Source of the DNA: Deinococcus sp.
Lineage (GTDB): Bacteria > Deinococcota > Deinococci > Deinococcales > Deinococcaceae
Direction of reading: 5' to 3'
Length of the DNA stretch: 64,000 bases
Assembly: GCF_018260555.1 (NCBI RefSeq)
Contig: NZ_JAGLBB010000005.1
Location: 14,812 to 78,811 of the forward strand
A program made the translations under genes and the position numbers. The notes below the pieces were generated by a model. It was not told the origin of the DNA. It worked only from the letters and a program-made list of their open reading frames with translations, and did no database searches. Position 1 is the first letter of the stretch; the number at the start of each line of letters is the position of its first letter. This document shows, one piece after another, positions 1 through 8,967 of this stretch.

Positions 1-2754
1 CTGGACGGCGAGGCACTGCCCAAGAAGAACCCCCTGGCGTACTTCGCGACACCCGAGGAACTCGCCCGGCAGGTCGTGAACGCCGTCGTGGAACTGGACG
101 GCGTGCGGGTCCTGGAGCCCAGCGCCGGCACTGGCGCGCTGGCCGACGTGCTGCGCGAGTACGGCGCGCACGTGGACGTGATCGAACTCGACGACACACG
201 CCGCGCCCACCTGCAGGCCGCCGGCTACCGCGTGGTCGCGCAGGACTTCCTGACCTTTACGCCGAGCGAGCCGTACCCGGCCATCGTCATGAACCCCCCG
301 TTCCGCAGCGAGGACGACGCCCAGGCATACATCGCCCACATCGAGCACGCCTGGACCCACTGCCTCGCGCCCGGCGGCACGCTCGTCGCCATCGCCCCAT
401 CCGGCTTCACGTTCCGCCAGGACCGCCGCGCCGCCGCGTTCCGCGAGTTCGTCGAGCAGCACGGCGAGTACGGACTGAACGACGAGCGCGCGTTCGTCGA
501 GTCCGGTACCGGCGTCCAGACCGCCACCGTCTACGTCCGCAAGCCCGCCGAGGAGGCCGTCATGCCCGTGAAGAAAGCCACCAGCAAGAACACCGACCAG
601 CCCGGCCACACCGCCTTCCAGCAGATGGTCAAGGAAACCCGCGAGAAGATGAACGCCCAGCCCAAGGGCGGCAAGAAAGCGAAAGTCGCACCCGCCGCCG
701 CGCAGGAGATCAGCGCCAGCAGCGACGCGGATCTCCCCTTCCCCGTGAGCGAGGCGCAGCTGGAAGCCGCTATGGCTGAGCCGGCCCCCGCGCCCGGCCC
801 GATCCTCAACACCGACCAGCTCAACTGGCTGCCCGTCACGGCGCTGGTGGCCAGCCCGCTCAACCCCCGCAAGAAGTTCCCGCAGGAGGCCCTGGACTCC
901 CTGGCGAACAGCATCGCCGCGAAAGGCCTCATGCAGAACCTGGTCGGGCGCATCATGCCCGGCGCGGACACCGTGGAGGTCATCGCCGGTGGCCGACGCC
1001 TGCGCGCCCTGACGCTCCTGCACGACACCGGACGCCTGCCTGACGGGTACCTCGTGCCGGTCCGCGTGCAGGACATGACCGACCTCGACGCGCTCATGCT
1101 GGCCGTCGCGGAGAACAGCGAGCGCGCCGATGTGGAGCCGTTGGAGGAGGCCGACGCCTTCGTGGAAATGATCCGGCTGGGCGCGAGCGTCGAGGACATC
1201 GCTCTGCGGTTCAAGTGCAGCGCCCGCACCGTCGAGAAGCGCCTCGTGCTGGCCGAGGGCCTGGGCGAGGACGCCCGCACCCTTCTGGCGGACGGCAAGA
1301 TCGTGATCTCCCAGGCGCAGGTGATCGCCCAGACCAGCGGGCCGCTGCGCGAGCATGTGATCACGGCCGCGAAACGTGGCGACAGCGCCCAGCGCCTGCG
1401 CGACATGATCGCCAGCTGCACGTTCCTCGTCGAGCGCGCCAAGTTCGACGTGGCCACCAGCGGACTGGAGATCATCGAGGACCTGTTCGGGGACCAGCCC
1501 GCCCGCTTCGCAGATCCGCAGGCGGCGCTCGCGCTCCAGCTCGCGTGGGTCGAGGAGCGCCGGAAGACCCTCAGCAAGAAGAAAGAGCAGCACTTCGTGG
1601 ACGTGGTGAAGCTGGCCAAGCAGTACCTGCATCTCCCCCACGACGCCTACACCGCCTATGGCGCGCCCGACAACATCAAGGGCACCGTGATCATGGTCAG
1701 TACCCAGACCGGCGAGGTGAAGCAGGAACGCTGCGCCCGGGAAGCCGACATCAAGAGCGCCCGCGCGAAGGAACAGGCCGCCGATCGCGCCAAGACCGCC
1801 AGTGAGGCGACTGGCAGCGAAGGCGGGGCCATCCGCAAGAGCGGCTGGGTGGACGCCCATCAGGCCCGCGCGACGGCCCTGCGCGCCGCGCTGGTCGGGG
1901 ACCACAAGCGCACCGTGGCGCTGACCATCCTCAGCCTCCTCCAGGCCACGCCTGTCAGCCTGCGCGCCAGCCTCGAGTACTCAATGCCCACCCCGATCCC
2001 CACCGGCCTCGCCCGCCTGAAAGAGATCGACGCGAAGGTCGGCGGGCAGCTCGGCGTGAACGGCCACCACCTGCCCAAGCGGCCTATCACGCACGAATTC
2101 AAGGGCTACAACCCAGAAGGCGCGGACGTCCTGCCGTACCTGGATCTGCTCATGACCCTGAGCCTGGAAGACCTGCTGGACGTGCAGAGCGTCCTGATCG
2201 CGCAGGCCGTGGGCGGCTGGAGTGAATTCAACCCCATGCACGCGCCCTACGCATTCGTCACGCGCCTCGCGGCCGACACGGGTGCCACCGTCCAGATGAA
2301 GCTCACGGACGCTCACCTGAAGGCGTACCCGCGTGACCGGCTGATCGAACTGGCCGAGGACGCCGGGATTGCCGAGGGGCACGGCGTGAAGAACGGCCAC
2401 ATCAGCACCCTGACCACCAACACGGAGATCCGCGCCGCGATCCTCCAGCACGCCGACGCCCTGGCCGAGCGCGGGTACGTGCCGCCCCTGGCCCGCTTCC
2501 CCGAGGTGGCCGACACCGCCCAGGCCCGCAAGTACCGCCAGGACGCGAAAGACCTCGTGGCGCGACTGGACGGTCAGCAGATCAGCAGCCTGCTTGAAGA
2601 CCTCGGCATCGACCCCACCGCCGATACCGCAGCGGACGGCCTGAACGTGCTCCAGCAGGAAATCGACGACATGAGCGACGCCGAGCTGCAGGACTGGCAG
2701 GGCCTGCGCGACATGGCCCAGCCAGTGCCAGCCACCGCGACCGCTGCCGACTGA
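1..2754 (+). CDS. DNA methyltransferase-ParB domain fusion, 5' end outside window
   Basis: The reading frame is open from base 1, so the start lies upstream; a GTG at 76 is only an internal candidate. The first visible residues (AYFATPEELARQVV) look like the usual N-terminus of phage adenine methyltransferases. The SAM-binding motif EPSAGTGALA and the catalytic VMNPPF (about residue 96 of the visible part) follow, so the N-terminal domain is a likely active N6-adenine or related methyltransferase. After a Lys/Ala-rich linker, a ParB/Spo0J-type domain starts near residue 275 with NPRKKF, then AGGRRLRA and ENSERADVEPLEEADAF. The C-terminal 450 residues are not recognised. Known ParB-like phage proteins bind or nick DNA; a role in phage DNA modification or partition is inferred. 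It is the first of a tightly packed + strand run of phage-type genes. Confidence 0.85.
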   Translation: MDGEALPKKNPLAYFATPEELARQVVNAVVELDGVRVLEPSAGTGALADVLREYGAHVDVIELDDTRRAHLQAAGYRVVAQDFLTFTPSEPYPAIVMNPPFRSEDDAQAYIAHIEHAWTHCLAPGGTLVAIAPSGFTFRQDRRAAAFREFVEQHGEYGLNDERAFVESGTGVQTATVYVRKPAEEAVMPVKKATSKNTDQPGHTAFQQMVKETREKMNAQPKGGKKAKVAPAAAQEISASSDADLPFPVSEAQLEAAMAEPAPAPGPILNTDQLNWLPVTALVASPLNPRKKFPQEALDSLANSIAAKGLMQNLVGRIMPGADTVEVIAGGRRLRALTLLHDTGRLPDGYLVPVRVQDMTDLDALMLAVAENSERADVEPLEEADAFVEMIRLGASVEDIALRFKCSARTVEKRLVLAEGLGEDARTLLADGKIVISQAQVIAQTSGPLREHVITAAKRGDSAQRLRDMIASCTFLVERAKFDVATSGLEIIEDLFGDQPARFADPQAALALQLAWVEERRKTLSKKKEQHFVDVVKLAKQYLHLPHDAYTAYGAPDNIKGTVIMVSTQTGEVKQERCAREADIKSARAKEQAADRAKTASEATGSEGGAIRKSGWVDAHQARATALRAALVGDHKRTVALTILSLLQATPVSLRASLEYSMPTPIPTGLARLKEIDAKVGGQLGVNGHHLPKRPITHEFKGYNPEGADVLPYLDLLMTLSLEDLLDVQSVLIAQAVGGWSEFNPMHAPYAFVTRLAADTGATVQMKLTDAHLKAYPRDRLIELAEDAGIAEGHGVKNGHISTLTTNTEIRAAILQHADALAERGYVPPLARFPEVADTAQARKYRQDAKDLVARLDGQQISSLLEDLGIDPTADTAADGLNVLQQEIDDMSDAELQDWQGLRDMAQPVPATATAAD

Positions 2755-2811
2755 CCGCCCCCAGGAGGCCGCCGAAGCGGGTGGCCTCCCCCTTCCTCCC
2801 AGGAGCCCCCC

Positions 2812-3234
2812 ATGAAGCAAACCCTGAAAGTCCAGCTAGACGCCATCAAGCACGAACGCGACAAGGACGGGGAACTGTTCACCACCCTGCACCTGGAACT
2901 GCCCGGCGAGGGCCTGAACCTCCAGCACCTGCGCCGCGCGCACCGCATCAGCACCAAGAAGGACTCCCGCGCCATCGCCACGTTCACCCTCCGCATCTAC
3001 GGCGGCGGCGACCGCCGCGCCTGGACCTGCAAGAGCAAGGGCAGCAAGACCACCGACTTCAAAGTCGTGGCCGTTGTGGAACTCCCCTTCAACGCTGCCG
3101 CCCGCTTCGAGCATTACCTGAACGCCCTGCCCGGAAAGTACGACACCGAATTCACCGTGGAGATCGAGGACGCCAGCAACACCCCCATGTTCCCGAAGGA
3201 CGACGACGACCGGGACGAAGGAATCAACGCATGA
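2812..3234 (+). CDS. Hypothetical phage-type protein, 140 aa
   Basis: An ATG follows a good ribosome binding site (CCAGGAG). The protein has alternating charged and beta-prone stretches and a very acidic C-terminus (KDDDDRDEG). I do not recognise a family. Its last codon overlaps the start of the exonuclease gene (ATGA), so the two are probably translated together. An acidic tail of this kind is common in single-strand DNA-binding or recombination accessory proteins, but that is only a suggestion. Confidence 0.75.
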   Translation: MKQTLKVQLDAIKHERDKDGELFTTLHLELPGEGLNLQHLRRAHRISTKKDSRAIATFTLRIYGGGDRRAWTCKSKGSKTTDFKVVAVVELPFNAAARFEHYLNALPGKYDTEFTVEIEDASNTPMFPKDDDDRDEGINA

Positions 3235-3893
3235 CCCAGCTCACCGCCGCCGACGTAATTGAACGCTTCCTCGACTGGGCGACCGACCCGAGCCTCGTCA
3301 TCCTCGACACGGAAACCACCGGCTTCGACGGCGAAGTGATCGAACTGGGCCTCGTGGACGCGGATGGCCGCACACTGTTCGACGAACGCTTCCGGCCCAC
3401 CTGCCCTATCGACCCGCGCGCGCAGGCCGTGCACGGCATCACGGACGCCGACCTCGCAGGCTGCCCGAGCTTCGGGGAACGCTGGCCGGACATCCGGGAC
3501 TTGCTGACCGGCCGCCGCGTCGTCATCTACAACAAGCGCTTCGACCTGCCCCGGATCTGCGCGACGCTGGACACCACCCTGCCAGGCTGGTTCGAAGCGC
3601 CGGGCGGCGCGGCGGGCGGCAGCGCGGACCTCAAAACTTTCAACGCTATCAGCCGAAGTGCGGAGTGCGTGATGGACGCGTACTCGCCGCTCGCCGGTTC
3701 CTGGAACGACTACTACGGCACCTACCGCTGGGCGAAACTCGCCGACGCCTCCGCGCAGCGCGGCGTGGACGTCAGCGACCTCGCCAAGCACGCGGCCGTG
3801 AGCGACTGCGTGCAGGTCCTACGGCTCATCCGCGCCTGCGCAGCCCTGGACCCCGCCGACTTCCCCTGGATCGGGCACGAGGACCGCCTGTGA
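3231..3893 (+). CDS. DEDDh-family 3'-5' exonuclease (DnaQ/RNase T fold)
   Basis: 220 residues starting at an ATG that overlaps the upstream stop (ATGA). Exo I is LDTETTGF (catalytic Asp and Glu), followed by HGITDADL, Exo II YNKRFDLPRI and Exo III KHAAVSDCVQVL with the His and Asp of the DEDDh class. The whole protein is one exonuclease domain, the size of stand-alone epsilon-like proofreading subunits or phage exonucleases. Such enzymes remove nucleotides from 3' ends; here it probably serves phage replication or recombination with the nearby resolvase. There is no polymerase gene beside it. Confidence 0.9.
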   Translation: MTQLTAADVIERFLDWATDPSLVILDTETTGFDGEVIELGLVDADGRTLFDERFRPTCPIDPRAQAVHGITDADLAGCPSFGERWPDIRDLLTGRRVVIYNKRFDLPRICATLDTTLPGWFEAPGGAAGGSADLKTFNAISRSAECVMDAYSPLAGSWNDYYGTYRWAKLADASAQRGVDVSDLAKHAAVSDCVQVLRLIRACAALDPADFPWIGHEDRL

Positions 3894-4693
3894 GCCCACT
3901 GCCCCCCATGCCCGAGGACCTGCACGGCATGCGCATGACGGCCACGACCGTGCAGCGCCTCCTGACGCCCGAGCAGCGCGCCCGCCTCGCGGAACTGGAG
4001 GACGCCGTTCGCGTGGGCGGGGCAGCCGCCGTCCTCGCCGGTCGGGCCCTGGCGGAGATCCGGGACTGCGGCCTGTACCTGGGCGCGTTCGCGACGTTCG
4101 AGGCGTACGCCATGGACACCTTCGGGTTCAGCCGCGCCCGCGCGTACCAGCTGATCGATTACGCAGCGGCCGCCACGGAGTTCGAAGCGCGTGGCCTGAG
4201 CCTCCCGCCGGAGCGCGTCACCCGCGCCCTGGGCGGCATCGTCCCTGACGACTACCAGCTGGTGATCGACGTGGCGCGCAGCGTGACCGGCAAGGACCGG
4301 CCCAGCAGCGCGGACGTGCAGGCCGTCGCGGACACCGTGCGGGACCTCGCGGCCGGGGCGCACGTCGAGCACCCCGACACCGGGCAGAGCGTCCCCCTGA
4401 CGCAGGTGCCGCCCGAGCGACGCGTGGAGGCCGTCGCCAGGGCCGCGCAGCGGGGCGCGCAGGACCGCACCCGCTACCAGGGCGCCACGCCGCAAGGCCA
4501 GGCGGACGACGTGCGGCCCCTGGACTGGGCGGACGGCCTGCGCGCCGTCGCGGACGTCGAGCTGCGCGGCACGGGCGGCGGATGGCAACTGATCGTCACC
4601 GACCGCAGCAGCGGCGAGCGCCGCGAAGGCCCCGAGCGGCCCACCGTCTGGGACGCCATCCGCCACGCCAGAAGCGCGTGGGAAGGAGAATGA
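3890..4693 (+). CDS. Hypothetical phage-type protein, 267 aa
   Basis: The GTG at 3890 overlaps the exonuclease stop (GTGA) and is chosen over the ATG at 3908 for that reason. Residues about 20-110 are helical and include FGFSRARAYQLIDYAAAA, which resembles the HTH-like segment of phage proteins that start with a 'gets into the pool of sensing' module (similar to KfrA-type or DUF3102-like proteins); this likeness is weak. The C-terminus is a small beta-rich region with WQLIVTDRSSGERREGPE. A DNA-binding role is possible but unproven. Confidence 0.75.
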   Translation: MSPLPPMPEDLHGMRMTATTVQRLLTPEQRARLAELEDAVRVGGAAAVLAGRALAEIRDCGLYLGAFATFEAYAMDTFGFSRARAYQLIDYAAAATEFEARGLSLPPERVTRALGGIVPDDYQLVIDVARSVTGKDRPSSADVQAVADTVRDLAAGAHVEHPDTGQSVPLTQVPPERRVEAVARAAQRGAQDRTRYQGATPQGQADDVRPLDWADGLRAVADVELRGTGGGWQLIVTDRSSGERREGPERPTVWDAIRHARSAWEGE

Positions 4694-5118
4694 CCGTGAC
4701 GAACACCGACCGAGTGCTCAGCATCCTACGCGCAGATCCGGCAGCCCTTTGGACGCCCGCCGCCATGAGTCTCCAGATGCGTGTACCGCCCGCCACCGCT
4801 GGCGCTGTACTCCGCCGCCTGTACGGCAAGGGATGGATACACCGGAACGACGACGGCCTGTACTCACTTCAGGGGCCGCCCGAGCCGCCCATCGTCCAGG
4901 CCCTGCCCGCCAGGCGCCCTCAGTCGCCAGTCACCAACCTGGAATGCGAGTTGCTGACCGGCACGCTCCGCCGCCATGGCCGCCCCATGAGCGGCGCCAT
5001 GCTCGCCGGACGCCTCCGCTCCAGCGGGTTCGGCCTGGAACGAACGGACCACGTGATCGAGGCCTGCCTCACCAGCGGCACGATCACGCGCCTGGACGAC
5101 GGCCGAGTGAGCGCATGA
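4690..5118 (+). CDS. Hypothetical winged-helix-like protein, 142 aa
   Basis: The ATG overlaps the upstream stop (ATGA) and has GGAGA just before it. The pattern VLSILRADPAALWTPAAMSL, then LRRLYGKGWIHRNDDGLYSL, fits a winged-helix fold (helix, recognition helix, wing ending in a tyrosine), and a second similar unit seems to follow (LLTGTLRRHGRPMSGAMLAG, then ITRLDDGRVSA). Tandem winged helices suggest a small DNA-binding regulator or replication accessory factor. This comes from reading the sequence pattern only. Confidence 0.65.
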   Translation: MTVTNTDRVLSILRADPAALWTPAAMSLQMRVPPATAGAVLRRLYGKGWIHRNDDGLYSLQGPPEPPIVQALPARRPQSPVTNLECELLTGTLRRHGRPMSGAMLAGRLRSSGFGLERTDHVIEACLTSGTITRLDDGRVSA

Positions 5119-5447
5119 CCGGCCGCGAAAGAAGCGCCCTTCACGCATCCTGCACGGGCGGCGTGACCGACTGGCACGCGCCAGACAAAGCCGAGCAGCT
5201 CAGCGTTCTCCAGACGCGCACGTTCCCGTACGATCCGCGTACTCAGCGCGTGCTGGCCGGACCGCACAAGGGACAACCCGTCTGGGACGCCATTCAAGCC
5301 GAGGTTCCACGCCTGTTGAGGTCCTTCGCTCACGTCACCGTCACGCACGTCACCGTCCGCCCCTGGCAGCGCTGGTGGCAACGAACACCCGCCAAGCGCC
5401 TGATCCCTAGCTGCCCACTCTCAGGGACGACAGGCGGGCCCGGCTGA
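5115..5447 (+). CDS. Hypothetical protein, 110 aa
   Basis: Starts with an ATGA overlap on the preceding gene. It has a few aromatic and basic residues (RPWQRWWQRTPAKR near the C-terminus) and no family I can name. The C-terminal end runs into a region where the next gene's frame is already open, so the exact 3' limit should be treated with some caution. Confidence 0.5.
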   Translation: MTGRERSALHASCTGGVTDWHAPDKAEQLSVLQTRTFPYDPRTQRVLAGPHKGQPVWDAIQAEVPRLLRSFAHVTVTHVTVRPWQRWWQRTPAKRLIPSCPLSGTTGGPG

Positions 5448-5476
5448 AGTTCACGGACGCCACGCTGCGCGAGTAC

Positions 5477-5989
5477 ATGCAGCGCCACCCGCGCCTGTTC
5501 CAGCAGCCGCCGCCCGCCCCCGGCCCCGCCGGGGCGGGTTTCCCGTGCGCCCCCGCCGCGCCGACCACCGTGGCGACCCTTCAGACCGGCCAGAGCCTGC
5601 GCTTCGTGCTGCCGTACCCGCCCAGCCTCAACCGGATCTGGCGGGCCATCATCACCCGCCGGGGCGGCAAGATCGTCGCCCGGATCCTGCTCAGCCTGGA
5701 CGGCCGCGCGTACCGCCAGAAGGTCATCGCGCACGTCGCGGACCTCGACCTCCCCGCCCTGCCCAGCGGCGCACGCCTCGCCCTTCACCTGCACGCCTGC
5801 GCGCCCGACCGGCGCAAGCGGGACCTGTCCAACATCCCCAAGGCCCTCGAAGACGCCCTCACGCACGCCCAGCTCTGGGCAGACGACTCCCTGATCGACG
5901 ACCTTCGCGTCACGCGCGGCCCCATCACCCGCCCCGGCCACGTCATCGTGACCATCACCCCCATCCCCGGAGCCCACCATGACCAGTAA
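5477..5989 (+). CDS. RusA-family Holliday junction resolvase
   Basis: 170 residues. LPYPPSLNRIWR and DRRKRDLSNIPKALEDAL followed by WADDSLIDDL are the signature of RusA-type endonucleases, including the paired aspartates that bind Mg2+ and the conserved lysine. RusA resolves four-way DNA junctions as a dimer. The first 40 residues are Pro/Ala-rich and lie outside the domain, so the true start may be further downstream; no better ATG or GTG exists in frame. The stop overlaps the next start by 11 bases. Confidence 0.88.
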   Translation: MQRHPRLFQQPPPAPGPAGAGFPCAPAAPTTVATLQTGQSLRFVLPYPPSLNRIWRAIITRRGGKIVARILLSLDGRAYRQKVIAHVADLDLPALPSGARLALHLHACAPDRRKRDLSNIPKALEDALTHAQLWADDSLIDDLRVTRGPITRPGHVIVTITPIPGAHHDQ

Positions 5990-6593
5990 AGCCGACCGCC
6001 AGGACGCCGTGCCCATGCTCACCCCCGACCAGCAACCCGACCTGTACCGCCTGCTGGCCGTCTTCAGCGGCATCGCCCGTCCCACCCTGTCCGCACTGGT
6101 GGCCGCTGGGTTCCACTCCGGTCGACGCGCCGAGCCGATCAGCGAGCAGCACCGGGCGCTGCTGCGCCTGCTCACGCAGCAGGCCCGCATCCGCTGGACC
6201 ACCGAAGGCCCCGACGGTCCCGGGTACGTCCTGACCGGCCACGGCGAAATCGCCCTGGTCACGTACCAAGCGAAGTACGGCCCGGCTCACGCGCCCCGCC
6301 GCTGGCCGCCCCTGCGCGAAGTCCTGGTTTTCCGTCTCGTCGGCGGCTTCACGGCCGACACGTCCCGCACCCTCAAAGCCGCGCTGGTCGCCGCTGAAGT
6401 CATCGAGAAGCACGACGACGTCGCCAACATTTACAAGGAATTGCTGGCCACCCTCGTGCACGCCGGGTACATCGTCCGTGACGGCGACGGGTACGTCACC
6501 ACCACCCTGGGTCAGATCGAACTGGAGAAGTACCAGCAGCGCTGCCCACCCGAACCCCGCTCCCGCATCAAGCCCCGCAAGGACCGCGCGTGA
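5979..6593 (+). CDS. Hypothetical protein, possible winged-helix pair, 204 aa
   Basis: The start ATG lies inside the end of the rusA-like gene. It has helical segments (YRLLAVFSGIARPTLSALVAAG; IYKELLATLVHAGYIVRDGD) each ending in a beta-turn with GDGYVTT or GPGYVLT, a pattern seen in winged-helix domains. The C-terminus is basic (RSRIKPRKDRA). No named family is recognised. Position and spacing place it in the same phage early operon. Confidence 0.65.
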   Translation: MTSKADRQDAVPMLTPDQQPDLYRLLAVFSGIARPTLSALVAAGFHSGRRAEPISEQHRALLRLLTQQARIRWTTEGPDGPGYVLTGHGEIALVTYQAKYGPAHAPRRWPPLREVLVFRLVGGFTADTSRTLKAALVAAEVIEKHDDVANIYKELLATLVHAGYIVRDGDGYVTTTLGQIELEKYQQRCPPEPRSRIKPRKDRA

Positions 6594-8248
6594 CCATCAA
6601 GAAACCCAAGTGGCAACGCAACTTCGACGACGCCGCCGAACTGGAGCACCGTCACCGCACCCGCAAGCCGCGCCGGGTCCACACCCGCACCCTGGAAGAC
6701 CTGGCGGTCGGGGAGGTGGTCTGGTATCGACCCACCGCCACCGAAGCCCCTCACGCCGGGGAGCGCGGCACCATCACTCGCCCTCCCCGCGTGGCGCCCG
6801 AGCAGCTGATGCTCACCGTGGAATTCGCGGACGGCCACCGCCAGCGCGTCACGTTCGCGCAACTCCAGATCCCCGCGCCGCAGCCGCCCTACACCGTCAC
6901 GCCCGCCCTGGGCGCCACGGTGACGTACACGCCCACCAAGCCCACCGCCAACCGCGCCGGGCAAACCTGCGTCGTCAAGCGGCAGCCCACGCACACCCGG
7001 AAGTTCCACAGCGTCCGCCTGCAGTTCCGCAATGGGGACGAGGTGAACGCGCCCCTGGAGCAGATCAGCCTGATCCACGAGAGCCCCAACCCAACCGAAT
7101 ACCTGGACGCCGCGCGCCGCACCCGGTCCTGGGCATTCCTCATCACGCAGGCCGGTGACCCCGCCACGCAGGTCGAAGCTGAGGCGCGGGCCCGCCAACT
7201 CGCCGGGATCCTCACCCCCAAGGCCGTCGCGTCCATCCGCCCCCAGCTCACCGTGATCCTCCTCGAGGAGGCCAAGCAGGAAGCCGCGAAACTGGCCGAG
7301 CAGAAGGCCTTGCTGCGCGGCCGCCGTGGCGAAGTACGCCACCCCCACCTGCCCGTCCCGACCGACGAGGCCGCTAACCTCAAACTCGATCAGGAGCAGC
7401 GCTGGTGGATGAACAAGATCGCCGAGGCCATCCACCAACGCTGGTTCCTGAGCGACGCGGACGTGCTGGAGAAAACCACCAAGGAACGCCAGCAGGAGAA
7501 AATCACCGGCGTCCTCAGCGTGTACCTGCGCAAAGCCCAGAGCGACGCCGGCATGGTCCCCGTCAAGAGCGACGGCAACAGCAAAGGCAGCGCCGTGTTC
7601 GGCCAGCTGCACGACGCCCTGGCCGACATGTACGCCCTGGCCCTGGAAAGCTGCCAGATGGCCGCTTCCGGGAAGGGCGACCACGCCCTCACCCTTGCCC
7701 TGCAGGTGCAGGCCCGGCGACGCGAGATCGCCAGCCTGACCACGCAACTCCGGCGCGACCAGCCCCAGCACAGTGTCGGCCGGTACTTCCACGGCGACGT
7801 CCTCAGCGTGCGCGAACAGCACGAGGACGGCGGCATGACGCAGTACTACGCCCGCGTGACGTTCATCTACCACGACGACGGGCACAACCTGATCGTCGCG
7901 AACGCCCCTGAGATCGAAAGCCTCTCCGGCATGCGCGTCGGCGCGCAGGCCTGGACCAGCCTGTGCCGCTGGGTGCTCGACATGAGCGACCGCGAGGACG
8001 GCCGCCAGCAGGGCCGCCGGCAGGAGGACCGCGAGCACCTGATCTACCGCGACGACGACGGGCATCTGCGCCAGCGGGATCTCGCGAAGTACCCAAACAT
8101 CATCCGCGCGCTCGAAGCCATCCGCCGCACCCTCCTGATGGACCACGACCTGAAAGGCGTGCTGGAGAGCGAAATCCCGTTGGATAAGCCGCTGCCCGGC
8201 GAGCACCCGCCCATCAGCCAAGCGGAGCCGCGCGATGGGGGGGCTTGA
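6590..8248 (+). CDS. Large hypothetical protein, 552 aa
   Basis: The GTG overlaps the upstream stop (GTGA). The N-terminal third contains two beta-rich, SH3- or KOW-like stretches (GEVVWYRP; GATVTYTPTKP...GQTCVVKRQPTH). The middle is helical and Gln/Glu-rich, and the C-terminus has several aspartate-rich turns (YHDDGHNLI, YRDDDGHLRQRDL). I looked for Walker A/B, terminase nuclease, portal or protease motifs and found none. It sits where head and packaging genes would be expected, so it deserves a structure search; no function is assigned. Its stop codon overlaps a TTGACA hexamer. Confidence 0.75.
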   Translation: MTIKKPKWQRNFDDAAELEHRHRTRKPRRVHTRTLEDLAVGEVVWYRPTATEAPHAGERGTITRPPRVAPEQLMLTVEFADGHRQRVTFAQLQIPAPQPPYTVTPALGATVTYTPTKPTANRAGQTCVVKRQPTHTRKFHSVRLQFRNGDEVNAPLEQISLIHESPNPTEYLDAARRTRSWAFLITQAGDPATQVEAEARARQLAGILTPKAVASIRPQLTVILLEEAKQEAAKLAEQKALLRGRRGEVRHPHLPVPTDEAANLKLDQEQRWWMNKIAEAIHQRWFLSDADVLEKTTKERQQEKITGVLSVYLRKAQSDAGMVPVKSDGNSKGSAVFGQLHDALADMYALALESCQMAASGKGDHALTLALQVQARRREIASLTTQLRRDQPQHSVGRYFHGDVLSVREQHEDGGMTQYYARVTFIYHDDGHNLIVANAPEIESLSGMRVGAQAWTSLCRWVLDMSDREDGRQQGRRQEDREHLIYRDDDGHLRQRDLAKYPNIIRALEAIRRTLLMDHDLKGVLESEIPLDKPLPGEHPPISQAEPRDGGA

Positions 8249-8903
8249 CAAAACTCGGCAGAATTCGCCTAATCTTGATCAAGCTGCACTTCGAGTATCA
8301 ACAAAAGCCCCCGCCCAGCGCGGGGGTTTGTCGTTGTGTGGAAATCCACTCGTCGAGAGGTGCCTGTTCCCCGAGGACGCCGTCATCGCGCCCAGCTCTG
8401 AAGTGACGCGCGAAACCATCCGCGCGATCAACCCCGAGGGTGGCGCGAGCATCGTCGTGGAGGAGAGAGTCACCGAGACGACCATCAGCTACGAGATTCC
8501 GGTCCTGACCCCCAGCGAGCAGGTCCGCAGCCTGCACAACGGCGCTCCGGCCGTTGCCATGACCGATCCCGATTTCGCTGGCATCAGCGTCACCCCGTTC
8601 ACCCCCGGCGCGAGCATCCTGGGCCGCATGGTCGTGATCGCCAAACGCCCCGGCACGAGCGCCGACCGCATGTTCCGCGTGTTCTGGCACCCCCGCGCCG
8701 CGCTGCAGAGCAACGGCCTGGGCGAAAGCCAGGGCGAGCAGACCCTGCTGTTCAAGGCCTCGGTGCGCGCCCACACCTACACCCCCGCCGCGAGGTTCGC
8801 GGACGTCAACACGCAGATCACGCAGTACGGCGCAATTTTCGGCGTGCCCGCCAGAACACTGAACGACCTGCTGACCGCACTCGACACCGAAGCCGCGACC
8901 TGA
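8235..8903 (+). CDS. Putative major tail tube protein (start uncertain)
   Basis: The C-terminal 165 residues look like a phage tail tube protein: a beta-rich barrel (EERVTETTISYEIPVL; RMVVIAKRPG; MFRVFWHPRA) with a long C-terminal helix, directly upstream of a tail assembly chaperone pair and the tape measure gene, as in lambda-like phages. The ATG at 8235 overlaps the previous gene, but the first 35 codons cross a terminator-like hairpin at 8308-8326 and read like non-coding sequence. A start at a TTG (8328 or 8334) or the GTG at 8403 is equally possible. No strong ribosome binding site decides it. Confidence 0.65.
   Translation: MGGLDKTRQNSPNLDQAALRVSTKAPAQRGGLSLCGNPLVERCLFPEDAVIAPSSEVTRETIRAINPEGGASIVVEERVTETTISYEIPVLTPSEQVRSLHNGAPAVAMTDPDFAGISVTPFTPGASILGRMVVIAKRPGTSADRMFRVFWHPRAALQSNGLGESQGEQTLLFKASVRAHTYTPAARFADVNTQITQYGAIFGVPARTLNDLLTALDTEAAT
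8308..8330. terminator. GC-rich hairpin followed by TTTGT
   Basis: A 7-bp perfect stem (CCCCCGC at 8308-8314 with GCGGGGG at 8320-8326, loop CCAGC) is bracketed by ACAAA and TTTGT, which also pair. It looks like a bidirectional intrinsic terminator separating the early genes from the tail module. It lies inside the frame of the following gene if that gene starts at the ATG at 8235. Confidence 0.6.
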
Positions 8904-8967
8904 TCCACCGGCCCACCCGCGCCGCCCTTATTTTGCGCGGGTGGCCTCCGCCCATAACAGGAGAATC

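Noticed and set aside
6590..8248. 552-residue protein as terminase or portal
   Set aside because: No Walker motifs, nuclease acidic cluster or portal-like features were found.
8245..8275. TTGACA and TAATCT as a full promoter
   Set aside because: The spacer is 19 bases and the -10 match is poor; also a terminator-like hairpin follows within about 35 bases. Kept only as part of a junction observation.
8270..8307. tRNA 3' end (TTCGAGT) as an attachment site
   Set aside because: The T-stem does not pair and there is no acceptor stem, so this is not a tRNA remnant that can be supported.
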